Positions 16,539 through 24,632 of a DNA stretch of 27,112 bases are shown piece by piece. How positions within the stretch are numbered: the first letter of the stretch is position 1; every line of letters begins with the position of its first letter. Below the pieces are notes generated by a model that did not search any database, was not told the DNA's origin, and saw only the letters and a program-made list of their open reading frames with translations. Origin of the DNA: an uncultured Dialister sp. GTDB taxonomy: Bacteria; Bacillota; Negativicutes; Veillonellales; Dialisteraceae. Location: contig CAKPUX010000028.1 of NCBI GenBank assembly GCA_934193095.1, positions 1-27,112 of the forward strand. The letters are read 5' to 3'. The translations under genes and the position numbers were made by a program.

Positions 16539-18071
16539 TTGACAACTCGAAAAAAGATGTTTCGCCTGATGTGTCTTTGTGCCATTCCTTTGTTCTCGCT
16601 GCCTTTGGCGGCTTCGGCAGACAATTCCTTGCTGATCTTTCATGGGGATTATGGCGGTGGTTCTTCTACGCACGGTGTCTCTCATGTATTGAAGTATGAC
16701 AAGGTCAATAATGTGTATTATGTGACGCGGCAGAGTTATGGCATTATGAACAAAGTCTCCGGCACAGCTTTTGAAACACAGGGCATGAAAGACAGTACTA
16801 AAAATCTGGCAGATGCCATTTCTTCCAGAAAAGAAAAGCTGGCTGCTGAAACGGATCAGCGCACTGCTTCGGATGAAGCGATCCGGGCGAAAATCGACGG
16901 GTCGCTCGTTCTTACCTATGATTCCAATGCCCATGACACCATCACGCTGGGCGGCGAAGGCGGCACGCTTTTATCCAATGTAAAAGGCGATGAAAGCGAT
17001 GCGTCTTCTCTTGCCAATGGCGGGCAGCTTTTCGATGTCAATACTGCCATTTCCGGGGAAGTTTCTGCTCGTGAGGACGTAGTTACGCAAGAGGCGGGGA
17101 TCCGAAGTGATGCGGATGCAGCGCTTTCCGCTCGTTTGGGGACGCTTCCTGAAAATGGGGCGTATCACTATGTGAAAGCGTCCGGTGAAGCATCCATGAG
17201 TGACAATCTTCTTTCTCTGGATACGGGGCTGTCTTCTAATCGCAGGGATTTGAATGATGCGATCTCTGATCGGGAAGACCGGCTTAGGCAGGAACGCGCA
17301 GATCGAGCTGCCGGGGATCAAGCTCTTTGGAATCGGCTCGGTACGCTTTCGGAAGACGGATTTGTGATTCGGAAAGAGGCTTCTGCAGAAGACAATTTGA
17401 CTTCTCTCGATGCTATGTTAGGAGAACTCAATGCCAAAGCCGATGCCTTTGATGCGTATCGCAAAGAAAAGGTTTCTGCCGAAAGGAAAGAGCGGGAAGA
17501 AGCAGATGCAAAGATCGATGATCGCATTGGGCATATTGGACCGAATGAGAAAGTTTCATACATCTCTCCTTCTCATACAGTGACGGACAATCTTTATACG
17601 CTGGATGCTGCAAGCCATGAGAACCGTGAATCGCTTGCTAAAGAAACAAAGGAGCGCAAATTCGCTTTAGAAGCACTTGAAAAGGATGCCAACGAGCGGC
17701 TGGACCGTGAAGCAACATATATCACCGATACAGGAGCCAGGGTCGCTGCGCTTTCCTCTCTTCGCTTCGGGGATTACCGTAAGGGGCAGAAATCTTCGTT
17801 TGCCCTTTCCCTTGGCGGGTATCAGGGAGAACGCGCGGCAGCCATCGGTGGTAAGTATTACTTCAATCGGGACAGTGCGATGAACGCTGGTACTACGCTG
17901 GGAAATAAAAAAATGTCCAATTTGGGTGTGTCTTTCCGTATCCGCATGGATACTCCGGAATTTTTGGCGTTGCAATCCATCAAAGAAGAAATGCTGACGC
18001 TTTATGATGACAATCAAAAACTGCAGGAAGAAATTCTAAAGCTGAAAGAGAAAGGAGATGACCCCGCATGA
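16539..18071 (+). CDS. YadA-type trimeric autotransporter adhesin 1
   Basis: A 510-residue exported protein with a signal peptide ending AASA-D. A short N-terminal module contains KYDKVNNVYYV, then coiled coil and a stalk motif GGTLLSNVKG ending in GGQLFDVN, as in YadA-family stalks. Three copies of a 63-67-residue module start at residues 199, 266 and 329. The YadA membrane anchor (about 398-470) begins GARVAALSSL and has four short strands. A charged coiled-coil tail of about 40 residues follows the anchor, whereas canonical YadA proteins end at the barrel. No YadA head repeat is present. TTG 16539 lies eight bases after GGGGG; TTG 16524 is possible. Its stop overlaps the next start. Confidence 0.85.
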   Translation: MTTRKKMFRLMCLCAIPLFSLPLAASADNSLLIFHGDYGGGSSTHGVSHVLKYDKVNNVYYVTRQSYGIMNKVSGTAFETQGMKDSTKNLADAISSRKEKLAAETDQRTASDEAIRAKIDGSLVLTYDSNAHDTITLGGEGGTLLSNVKGDESDASSLANGGQLFDVNTAISGEVSAREDVVTQEAGIRSDADAALSARLGTLPENGAYHYVKASGEASMSDNLLSLDTGLSSNRRDLNDAISDREDRLRQERADRAAGDQALWNRLGTLSEDGFVIRKEASAEDNLTSLDAMLGELNAKADAFDAYRKEKVSAERKEREEADAKIDDRIGHIGPNEKVSYISPSHTVTDNLYTLDAASHENRESLAKETKERKFALEALEKDANERLDREATYITDTGARVAALSSLRFGDYRKGQKSSFALSLGGYQGERAAAIGGKYYFNRDSAMNAGTTLGNKKMSNLGVSFRIRMDTPEFLALQSIKEEMLTLYDDNQKLQEEILKLKEKGDDPA

Positions 18072-19591
18072 GAAAACCGTCTAAAAAGGTACTTGCGGCA
18101 TTGCTTTTCCTTTCTTTGACTTCCAATATGTCCGCATGGGCAAGTGATGCCACGAAGGGGCTTGAAACGCACACCTATGATTCTTCGGGTATTTCTTATG
18201 ATGCCAAGACAGATCGCTGGTATTACGAAAATACGAATGGTTATATTCATGAATGGGTCTCCGGTGATGTTTTCCGCAATGTGGCAGTGGACAAAGTGAC
18301 AAATGGCATTGCCCAAGAAACAAAAGACCGCCTGGCATCTGTTTCTTCGGAATCTTCCTCGCAGAAGGCGGCCGATGCTTCTTTGCAAAAGTCCATTGAT
18401 GAGATTTCCCAGAATGCCATCCGCTATACAGATGACACTCATTCTTCGATCTCGCTTCGAGATTCCGGTACCACCCTTTCTCATTTGAAGGACGGAACCG
18501 TGGCAGCCGGTTCCATGGAAGCGATTACAGGAAGCCAGCTGGCTTCTTCTGATCAGGCGATTTCCAAGGAAACGGCAGACCGCAAAGTCGCTGTTTCTTT
18601 AGAAGAAACGATGCGGCAGAGGGAAGACGATGCACTCTCAAACCGCATAGGGACGCTTTCGGGAAAAGAGACGGTCTATCTGTCTCCGGATGCGTCTTTG
18701 ACAGGAAATCTTTCTTCTTTAGATGCGGCTTGCGATACGCTTGCCAAAGATGTGGCATCAGAAAAAGCCGCGTCTAAGGAAGCGATCGATGCGGAAACAT
18801 CCAAGCGGCAGGAAGAAGATGCCAAAATTGCCGGTGCGATCGGAAATGCTTCTTCTTCGGCGAATTATATCAAAAAGAATGATTCGCTCTATGGAAAGCT
18901 TTCCACGCTGGACCAAAAGATCGATCCGCTGAAGGAGAAGTTAGAAGAAGAAGCCAAGAAAAATGCCCATGCTTTTGATGCGGAAACACAAGCGCGAAAA
19001 GATGCGGATGCGGCGCTTTCTGATCGTCTGGGTAAGTTTGATGCGGCAAGGGAAACCTTTTATCTGGATCCTACCAAAGACATTTCTCGCAATCTGGTGC
19101 TCCTTGACCATGAAAATGCAGCTCTTGCAGATGCCATTATGCAGGAACGGAGAGACCGCAGAGAGCAGATGGCAGGAATCAAGGAACGTGTGGGCGGTCG
19201 CACTGATGCGCTTTCTAAAAAAGCCCATGAAATGGGCGCAGGCGGCGCGGCGCTTGCCGGAGTTCAATTCGATGCCTACCGCGAGGGCGAGTCTAAATGG
19301 TCTCTTGGCGCAGGGATGGGAAGTCATGGGTCTGCTAACAGTTCTGCCCTCGGTCTTTTTTATCACGCAAATGAAAATGTCAGCGTAAACGGGGCGTTTA
19401 CCATTGGTTCTTCGGATACGATGTGGGGCTTAGGGCTTTCTGTCCGCCCGGGCTCCCCTGCTTCTTCTGCGGATTTGACCCCGGAAATGGCTCTTCTCTA
19501 TGATATCGACCGGCTTGACCGTATCGCCAGAGAGGACGCGCAAGCGATGGAGCAGGCATTGGAAGATGTCAAGCAGGGAAAGGAGCGATAA
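18068..19591 (+). CDS. YadA-type trimeric autotransporter adhesin 2
   Basis: A 507-residue paralogue of the preceding gene. The signal peptide ends AWA-S. The N-terminal module shows ISYDAKTDRWYY, then the YadA stalk signature GTTLSHLKDGTVAAGS with ITGSQL (about residues 135-165). Repeat modules start at 193 (RIGTL with YLSPDASL), 257 (AIGNA) and 320 (RLGKF with FYLDP). The anchor at about 389-463 begins GAGGAALAGVQ. A 44-residue acidic and basic helical tail follows. ATG 18068 overlaps the previous stop and has GAAAGGAGATG upstream, which suggests coupling. No SLH domain was seen. It should be exported by the Sec and Bam pathways and work as a trimer. Confidence 0.85.
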   Translation: MRKPSKKVLAALLFLSLTSNMSAWASDATKGLETHTYDSSGISYDAKTDRWYYENTNGYIHEWVSGDVFRNVAVDKVTNGIAQETKDRLASVSSESSSQKAADASLQKSIDEISQNAIRYTDDTHSSISLRDSGTTLSHLKDGTVAAGSMEAITGSQLASSDQAISKETADRKVAVSLEETMRQREDDALSNRIGTLSGKETVYLSPDASLTGNLSSLDAACDTLAKDVASEKAASKEAIDAETSKRQEEDAKIAGAIGNASSSANYIKKNDSLYGKLSTLDQKIDPLKEKLEEEAKKNAHAFDAETQARKDADAALSDRLGKFDAARETFYLDPTKDISRNLVLLDHENAALADAIMQERRDRREQMAGIKERVGGRTDALSKKAHEMGAGGAALAGVQFDAYREGESKWSLGAGMGSHGSANSSALGLFYHANENVSVNGAFTIGSSDTMWGLGLSVRPGSPASSADLTPEMALLYDIDRLDRIAREDAQAMEQALEDVKQGKER

Positions 19592-19592
19592 C

Positions 19593-21293
19593 ATGAAAAA
19601 TTGCCATATTGCAAAGGGCATTGTCCTTTCTCTGGCACTCGGGGCTTCGTTTCTATCGGTGTCCCCCATTTTTGCCAAATCCACTTACGTGGATGCGAAC
19701 GGGCATGCCATTCTTCGGACCAATGATGCCGGACGCCATGTTACGATTGCTATCAAGTATAATCCGGAATTGGATCGGTTTGAATCCTATTTTGATGGGT
19801 ATCTCGATTCCGTGGTGGATGCGGCAGACTGGTTTGACCCCATGATTACCAAAAATAATGCGGCTATTACACAAGAAAAAGAAGATGTGGCATCTGCCAT
19901 GACTTCGCTTTCTTCTTCCCGCATGGAGGCAGATACAAAGCTCAATGCAGCAGCGGATGCTCTTTCTGATGGGTCTATTGTCCATTATGATGGACCGGAT
20001 CAGTCGTCTGTTACCTTTTCCGGAACCAATGGCACGACCATCACGCATGTGAAAGACGGTGTGATGGCCGTTGGTTCTACCGATGCTGTGACGGCAGGAC
20101 AGGTATTAACGGAACAGGCAAAGCTGGACCAGGAAATTTCGGATCGGAAACAGGCTGTTTCTTCTGAAAGTGACCAGCGAAAGCAGGCAGATGATTTATT
20201 GAGCCAGCGCATTGGCACCCCGGATGAGATGACTTCTGCGGTGTATATTGCTAAAGATGCGTCGGTCGCAGATAATCTCCAAGCGCTTGATTCTGAAGTT
20301 TATCACGAAAAGCAGGAGATCGCGGCGATGAAGAAAGCCAATCAGGAACGGCTTTCGGAAGAAGCTCTGCTTCGGGGTCAGACCGATCAGGCGCTTTCTG
20401 ACCGGATCGGCAGTCTTGGCGATCTTCCTTCCACGTATCTTTCCCCGGATGGCTCTGTCAGCAGTAATCTTGTGATTCTTGACCGGGAAACACAGCATCT
20501 TTCTCATTCGTATGATGATACAAAGGATGCGCTCGATTCGCTGGCAGATACCGAGAAAAAGGAGCGCATGGATGCCGATAAGGCGTTGACGGATCGTATC
20601 GGTACGATCACAAATGAAGATCTGACCCGTTATGTATCGCCCGATCGTTCTGTTTCCGGCAATCTTGTTTCTTTGGACCAGAGGGTCAAAGAAAATGCGG
20701 ATGCCATCAAGCGCGAAACAGAGCTTCGCAAAAAGGACGTGAATGACCTTTCCCGCGATATTGCCGGTTCTATTGATGCCTTGCATCAGACCACATCGGA
20801 AACGGGTGCTGCCGCGGCGGCTTTAGCAGGGCTTTCCTATCTTCCCTATGAAGACAATCAGCGCGTGAATGTGGGAGCTTCCATTGGGCATTATGGCGGT
20901 GAAACAGCAGCGGCTGTCGGCGGGCAGTTTTGGTTCAATCAGGATGCATCCGTGAATCTCGGCGCTTCGGTTGGCAGCCATCAGAACATGGTTTCTGGTG
21001 GTGTTTCTATCAAACTCGGGCAGGGCGGCGGAGAAGCCCGCGCCTTGCGCCGTATGAAAATGCAAAAGGCGGTGGCACTTTCCCAAAAGGCCTTGCAGGA
21101 TGCCAAAGACAAGAACCAGTGGCTTTCTGCAGAAGCGGCTTATTATGGAGACAAGGAGCGTACCCTCCCCCGCCGCTTCCGTATGGCAAAACTTATTCAT
21201 TATCGACTTAGTCTTGGAGATCACGTAGACCCGAATCTTTTGGAAGAGTATCAGGATGAACTCTCTTACATCGAGTCTCATGAAAATTCATAA
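19593..21293 (+). CDS. YadA-type trimeric autotransporter adhesin 3 with SLH-like tail remnant
   Basis: A 566-residue paralogue. The signal peptide ends IFA-K. The N-terminal module contains IKYNPELDRFESYF, followed by coiled coil and the stalk motif GTTITHVKDGVMAVGSTDAV. Repeat modules start at residues 206, 271 and 335 (RIGTP, RIGSL, RIGTI with YIAKD, YLSPD, YVSPD). The anchor lies at about 404-478 (GAAAAALAGL). An 88-residue tail follows, and its last part (RRFRMAKLIHYRLSLGD) aligns with the second half of the SLH domain of the next gene but lacks the GYPDG turn. AAGGAG at 19580-19585 sets ATG 19593; an earlier in-frame start at 19500 lies inside adhesin 2. Confidence 0.85.
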   Translation: MKNCHIAKGIVLSLALGASFLSVSPIFAKSTYVDANGHAILRTNDAGRHVTIAIKYNPELDRFESYFDGYLDSVVDAADWFDPMITKNNAAITQEKEDVASAMTSLSSSRMEADTKLNAAADALSDGSIVHYDGPDQSSVTFSGTNGTTITHVKDGVMAVGSTDAVTAGQVLTEQAKLDQEISDRKQAVSSESDQRKQADDLLSQRIGTPDEMTSAVYIAKDASVADNLQALDSEVYHEKQEIAAMKKANQERLSEEALLRGQTDQALSDRIGSLGDLPSTYLSPDGSVSSNLVILDRETQHLSHSYDDTKDALDSLADTEKKERMDADKALTDRIGTITNEDLTRYVSPDRSVSGNLVSLDQRVKENADAIKRETELRKKDVNDLSRDIAGSIDALHQTTSETGAAAAALAGLSYLPYEDNQRVNVGASIGHYGGETAAAVGGQFWFNQDASVNLGASVGSHQNMVSGGVSIKLGQGGGEARALRRMKMQKAVALSQKALQDAKDKNQWLSAEAAYYGDKERTLPRRFRMAKLIHYRLSLGDHVDPNLLEEYQDELSYIESHENS

Positions 21294-21305
21294 TGAGGTG
21301 ATTCT

Positions 21306-24300
21306 ATGAAACTTTCAAAAAAGGCTCTCGGTTTCGCGATTTTCTCCGCTTTGCTTTTCCCTTTATCTGCTTCTGCAGATACTGCCAGTCTGAAGGAAGC
21401 GGCGCAGAACGGCATTTATCTTGGCTCTGACTATTGCGATCGCGATGGCAGCGCTTCGGATGTGGCTCGCTGCTATTATCTTGGCTTTGACAAAGCCGAT
21501 CATCAGTACAAGGTCATTGTCGCTAAGCTCTACAATCAGGACGGGTTTTTGAATGCCAATGGCGGAGAAAAGCTCATTCCTTCCACTGCAGGCATCAATA
21601 ATGCCAACGAATGGGCTGAATCCCAGAAACTGACGGCTGAGCAGGCCAAGCTCTTTGGTTTGGGCAGCGGCTTTTCCAACTTGGAAGAAGATGAGGCTAC
21701 TGGGACCATCACGGTCAAGAAAGATGCCGTCGTTTCCGGAAATCAGACGGTAAACGGCACGTCTCATCTTATCGGGGACACCTCCATGGATGGCAATGCC
21801 TCCGTCGGCAAGGATCTCTCTGTCAAAGGCAATGCTACGGTAGATAAGGCTCTTACTGTTAAAGGCAATGCCACAATCGAAGGGAATCAGACGGTGAACG
21901 GCACGTCCCATCTTATCGGAGACACCACCATGGATGGCAATGCTTCTGTCGGCAAGGATCTTTCTGTCAAAGGCAATGCTACGGTAGATAAGGCTCTTAC
22001 TGTTAAAGGCAATGCCACAACGGAAGGGAATCAGACGGTGAACGGCACGTCTCATCTTATCGGAGACACCACCATGGATGGCAATGCTTCTGTCGGCAAG
22101 GATCTCTCCGTCAAAGGCAACGCGACGGTAGATAAGGCTCTTACTGTTAAAGGCAATGCCACAACCGAAGGGAATCAGACGGTGAACGGCACGTCTCATC
22201 TTATCGGGGACACCACCATGGATGGCAATGCTTCTGTTGGCAAGGATCTTTCCGTCAAAGGTAACGCGACGGTAGCTAAAAACTTAACCGTTTCTGGTTC
22301 GTCTAACCTGAAAGATACTCGTATCGAGGGGGATCTTGTTGTTACGGGTACGGCTGAAGCCAAGAGCGGCGAAGTGGCGAAGGGCGAAAAGCATCTGGTC
22401 TCCGGGGGCAAGGTCTATGATTACTTCCATCAGCAGGATGTGGCTTTGGGCACCAATTCTTCTGCTTCTAACGGTTCTGTTGCCATTGGCGGCGAAAGCA
22501 CCGATCAGGACCATCAGGTACCGACGCTGGCTTCCGGCAAGCATTCTGTCGCTCTTGGGAGCGGCGCGCAGGCGCTGGGAGATCATTCCGTTTCCATTGG
22601 CGATGGTTCTTCTGTCCGTGGTGAAAATTCCGTAGCTCTTGGCGAAGGTACAACGACCACGGAAAGCGGTGTGGTGGCTGTGGGGCATCGCCGCGTGACA
22701 CAGGTCGCTGATGCGGTCAATGATTCGGATGCCGTCAACCTGGGGCAGATGAAGGATGAAATTTCCAAGGGTGTTTCCATCAAAAACATGAGCGAGGAAA
22801 ATAAAGCCGACCTCAAAGAGACTGTGAAAGAGACCGTCAAGGTCGAAGAAGGTACGCACACCGTTGTGACGCCGGTTATGGATAAGGATGGCAATGTGAC
22901 ATACAAGGTCTCCGTTTCTACGGATGGTGAAATTGCTGCCGGGAACCAGGGCATTGTGACTGGGGATACGGTTCATTCTTATGTCAAAGAAAATACCGCC
23001 AACAAGGATTTATCCAATATTTCTGATGACGCAAAGGATAAGATCAAAGAAATTGCGGGAAGCTCTCTTACTGTCAAGACGGACTCTCATCTGACTTCGG
23101 AAAAAAAAACAGATGAAAATGGGAATACCACCATCTCTATCGGGGTCAAAACCGATGGGAAAGCCGAAAAAGGCAACCAAGGTCTTGTGAATGGGGATAC
23201 CCTTTATGAAGCGATCAAGGATATTCCTACCGATGCGAGTTTTCAGCAAAAAGCAGACAAGGACTTAGGCAATATTTCCGATGCGGGGAAACAGGTCATC
23301 CATGACATCGCCAAAGATTCCGTGAAAGTGATCGATGGCGATAATACCACGGTGACTAAAGGCACCGCAGCCGATGGTTCTACCACTTATTCTGTGCATG
23401 CTCTGGCCAATGGCAAGATTGAAAAGGGAAACGAAAATGCGGTATCCGGTGATACGGTCAAGAAAGCAATGGATGCGAAAGTCAATCTTGATGCGTCCAA
23501 TCTCTCCGGCTATGAAGATCTCTGGGCGGAAAAACTTGGCATCGGCAAGGTAGAAAGCGGCAATCATAATCTGGTGACTGGGGATACGGTATATCACAAC
23601 GTGAACCAGATGATTGATGACAAGGCACTGGTTAAATCTGATGGGAAGGTCGTTTCTATTGCTGCGAAAGATAGCGCTGCTAAAATCAACGTTGCTGGTG
23701 CTTCCGGCAATCGCGTGATTACAGGCGTTACCACGGATCCAGCGGATCTTTCTTCAGCGGCCAATGTCGGCTATGTCAATCAATCGGCAGATGGGCTTTA
23801 TCACCATATGGATATGATGAAATCCCAGCTGCAGACGGAAATTTATGATTCTGCCGCCAAAGCGGGCGCGATTGCTTCTTTGCATCCGGGAGAATATGAT
23901 CCCGAAGATAAGTGGAATTTTGCCGCTGGCTTTGGGCATTATCATTCTTCCAATGCTGCAGCTCTCGGTGCGTTCTATTCCCCGAATGAAAACACGACGG
24001 TGAATATCGGGACTTCCATGGGCGGCGGCGATCCGCTTATTACAGCCGGTGTATCCTTAAAGCTCGGCAAAGGCAGCGGCATGGTGAAATCTCGCGCAGC
24101 CATGGCCAAAGATTTGAAGGAAAAGACCGCAAAGATCAAAGATCTGGAAGAAGAAATGGGCTTTGTTCAGGACCAGCTTCACATGATTCGCAAGGCGCTT
24201 TCTTCCCTTCGCCTGAATCCGCTCCTGAAGAAATCTTTTGAGGACGTTGCTGATGACCATTGGGCGAAAGAAGCCGTGGATGTGCTTCATGGCAATGGCA

Positions 24301-24473
24301 CGATCGATGGGTATCCGGATGGGAAGTTCCATGGGAACCGTCGCCTCACCCGCTATGAATATGCACAGATCATTTATAACATGCTTCTCAAAGGGCAGAA
24401 GGTGGACAGCTCCTATCTCAAAGAATTTGATCCGGAGCTTAAACAGATTCATGAGAAAAATCGCAAAAAATAA
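21306..24473 (+). CDS. Large YadA-type trimeric autotransporter adhesin 4 with head, anchor and SLH domain
   Basis: A 1055-residue protein with a signal peptide ending ASA-D. Residues 145-323 hold 3.7 copies of a 48-residue repeat (GNQTVNGTSHLIGDT onwards) likely to form a beta-solenoid. A YadA head (about 378-455) shows SVALGSGAQALGDHSVSIGD, then a neck VADAVNDSDAVNLGQM (about 466-482). The stalk repeats a GNxxLVTGDTVY motif. The YadA anchor lies at about 851-925, then a coiled coil (about 938-975) and one SLH domain (about 978-1030, with DHWAKEAV, GYPDGKF and TRYEYAQII). The SLH domain should hold the periplasmic end to peptidoglycan. AGGTG precedes ATG 21306, 12 bases after adhesin 3. Confidence 0.92.
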   Translation: MKLSKKALGFAIFSALLFPLSASADTASLKEAAQNGIYLGSDYCDRDGSASDVARCYYLGFDKADHQYKVIVAKLYNQDGFLNANGGEKLIPSTAGINNANEWAESQKLTAEQAKLFGLGSGFSNLEEDEATGTITVKKDAVVSGNQTVNGTSHLIGDTSMDGNASVGKDLSVKGNATVDKALTVKGNATIEGNQTVNGTSHLIGDTTMDGNASVGKDLSVKGNATVDKALTVKGNATTEGNQTVNGTSHLIGDTTMDGNASVGKDLSVKGNATVDKALTVKGNATTEGNQTVNGTSHLIGDTTMDGNASVGKDLSVKGNATVAKNLTVSGSSNLKDTRIEGDLVVTGTAEAKSGEVAKGEKHLVSGGKVYDYFHQQDVALGTNSSASNGSVAIGGESTDQDHQVPTLASGKHSVALGSGAQALGDHSVSIGDGSSVRGENSVALGEGTTTTESGVVAVGHRRVTQVADAVNDSDAVNLGQMKDEISKGVSIKNMSEENKADLKETVKETVKVEEGTHTVVTPVMDKDGNVTYKVSVSTDGEIAAGNQGIVTGDTVHSYVKENTANKDLSNISDDAKDKIKEIAGSSLTVKTDSHLTSEKKTDENGNTTISIGVKTDGKAEKGNQGLVNGDTLYEAIKDIPTDASFQQKADKDLGNISDAGKQVIHDIAKDSVKVIDGDNTTVTKGTAADGSTTYSVHALANGKIEKGNENAVSGDTVKKAMDAKVNLDASNLSGYEDLWAEKLGIGKVESGNHNLVTGDTVYHNVNQMIDDKALVKSDGKVVSIAAKDSAAKINVAGASGNRVITGVTTDPADLSSAANVGYVNQSADGLYHHMDMMKSQLQTEIYDSAAKAGAIASLHPGEYDPEDKWNFAAGFGHYHSSNAAALGAFYSPNENTTVNIGTSMGGGDPLITAGVSLKLGKGSGMVKSRAAMAKDLKEKTAKIKDLEEEMGFVQDQLHMIRKALSSLRLNPLLKKSFEDVADDHWAKEAVDVLHGNGTIDGYPDGKFHGNRRLTRYEYAQIIYNMLLKGQKVDSSYLKEFDPELKQIHEKNRKK
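21738..22274 (+). repeat. 144-bp in-frame tandem repeat, 3.7 copies
   Basis: Units begin at 21738, 21882, 22026 and 22170, the last ending after 105 bp. Each unit encodes 48 residues with an internal periodicity of roughly 16. The copies are nearly identical in DNA, which indicates recent expansion. Copy number is likely to vary between strains, changing how far the adhesin head projects. Confidence 0.95.
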
Positions 24474-24479
24474 CGGTTC

Positions 24480-24504
24480 ATAGCTATTGGCCTTCCATAG
24501 CTAT
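24480..24504. terminator. Weak hairpin after adhesin 4
   Basis: Two copies of the self-complementary word ATAGCTAT (24480-24487 and 24497-24504) can form a stem around TGGCCTTCC, followed by TTTATATAG. It lies just after the stop of adhesin 4. The stem is AT-rich and the T tract short, so it is weak at best. Confidence 0.35.
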
Positions 24505-24596
24505 TTTATATAGATGGTGGTTTTTTTCTGGCGCGGCCGCATGATTTATATTCTTTTCACTCCCTTATGCCGCTGCAGGAAGAAAATCTCACAAGA

Positions 24597-24626
24597 AAAT
24601 CCCCTCCCGATTTGGGAGGGGATTTC
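24597..24626. terminator. Strong bidirectional terminator between convergent genes
   Basis: AAATCCCCTCCC (24597-24608) pairs perfectly with GGGAGGGGATTT (24614-24625) around a 5-base loop. It lies seven bases beyond the stop of the minus-strand lipoprotein gene and 120 bases beyond adhesin 4. T-rich flanks exist on both strands, so it can stop transcription from both sides. Confidence 0.85.
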
Positions 24627-24632
24627 TTGGCT

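Noticed and set aside
21363..22199. Repetitive 278-codon open frame on the - strand
   Set aside because: Its repeats are only the mirror of the 144-bp coding repeat of adhesin 4.
21738..22274. Possible CRISPR-like repeat array
   Set aside because: The 144-bp units are contiguous, in frame and encode a repeated protein segment; there are no spacers and no cas genes.
24533..24540. GCGGCCGC palindrome between adhesin 4 and the lipoprotein gene
   Set aside because: An eight-base palindrome without flanking symmetry or repeats; no sign that it is an operator or attachment site.
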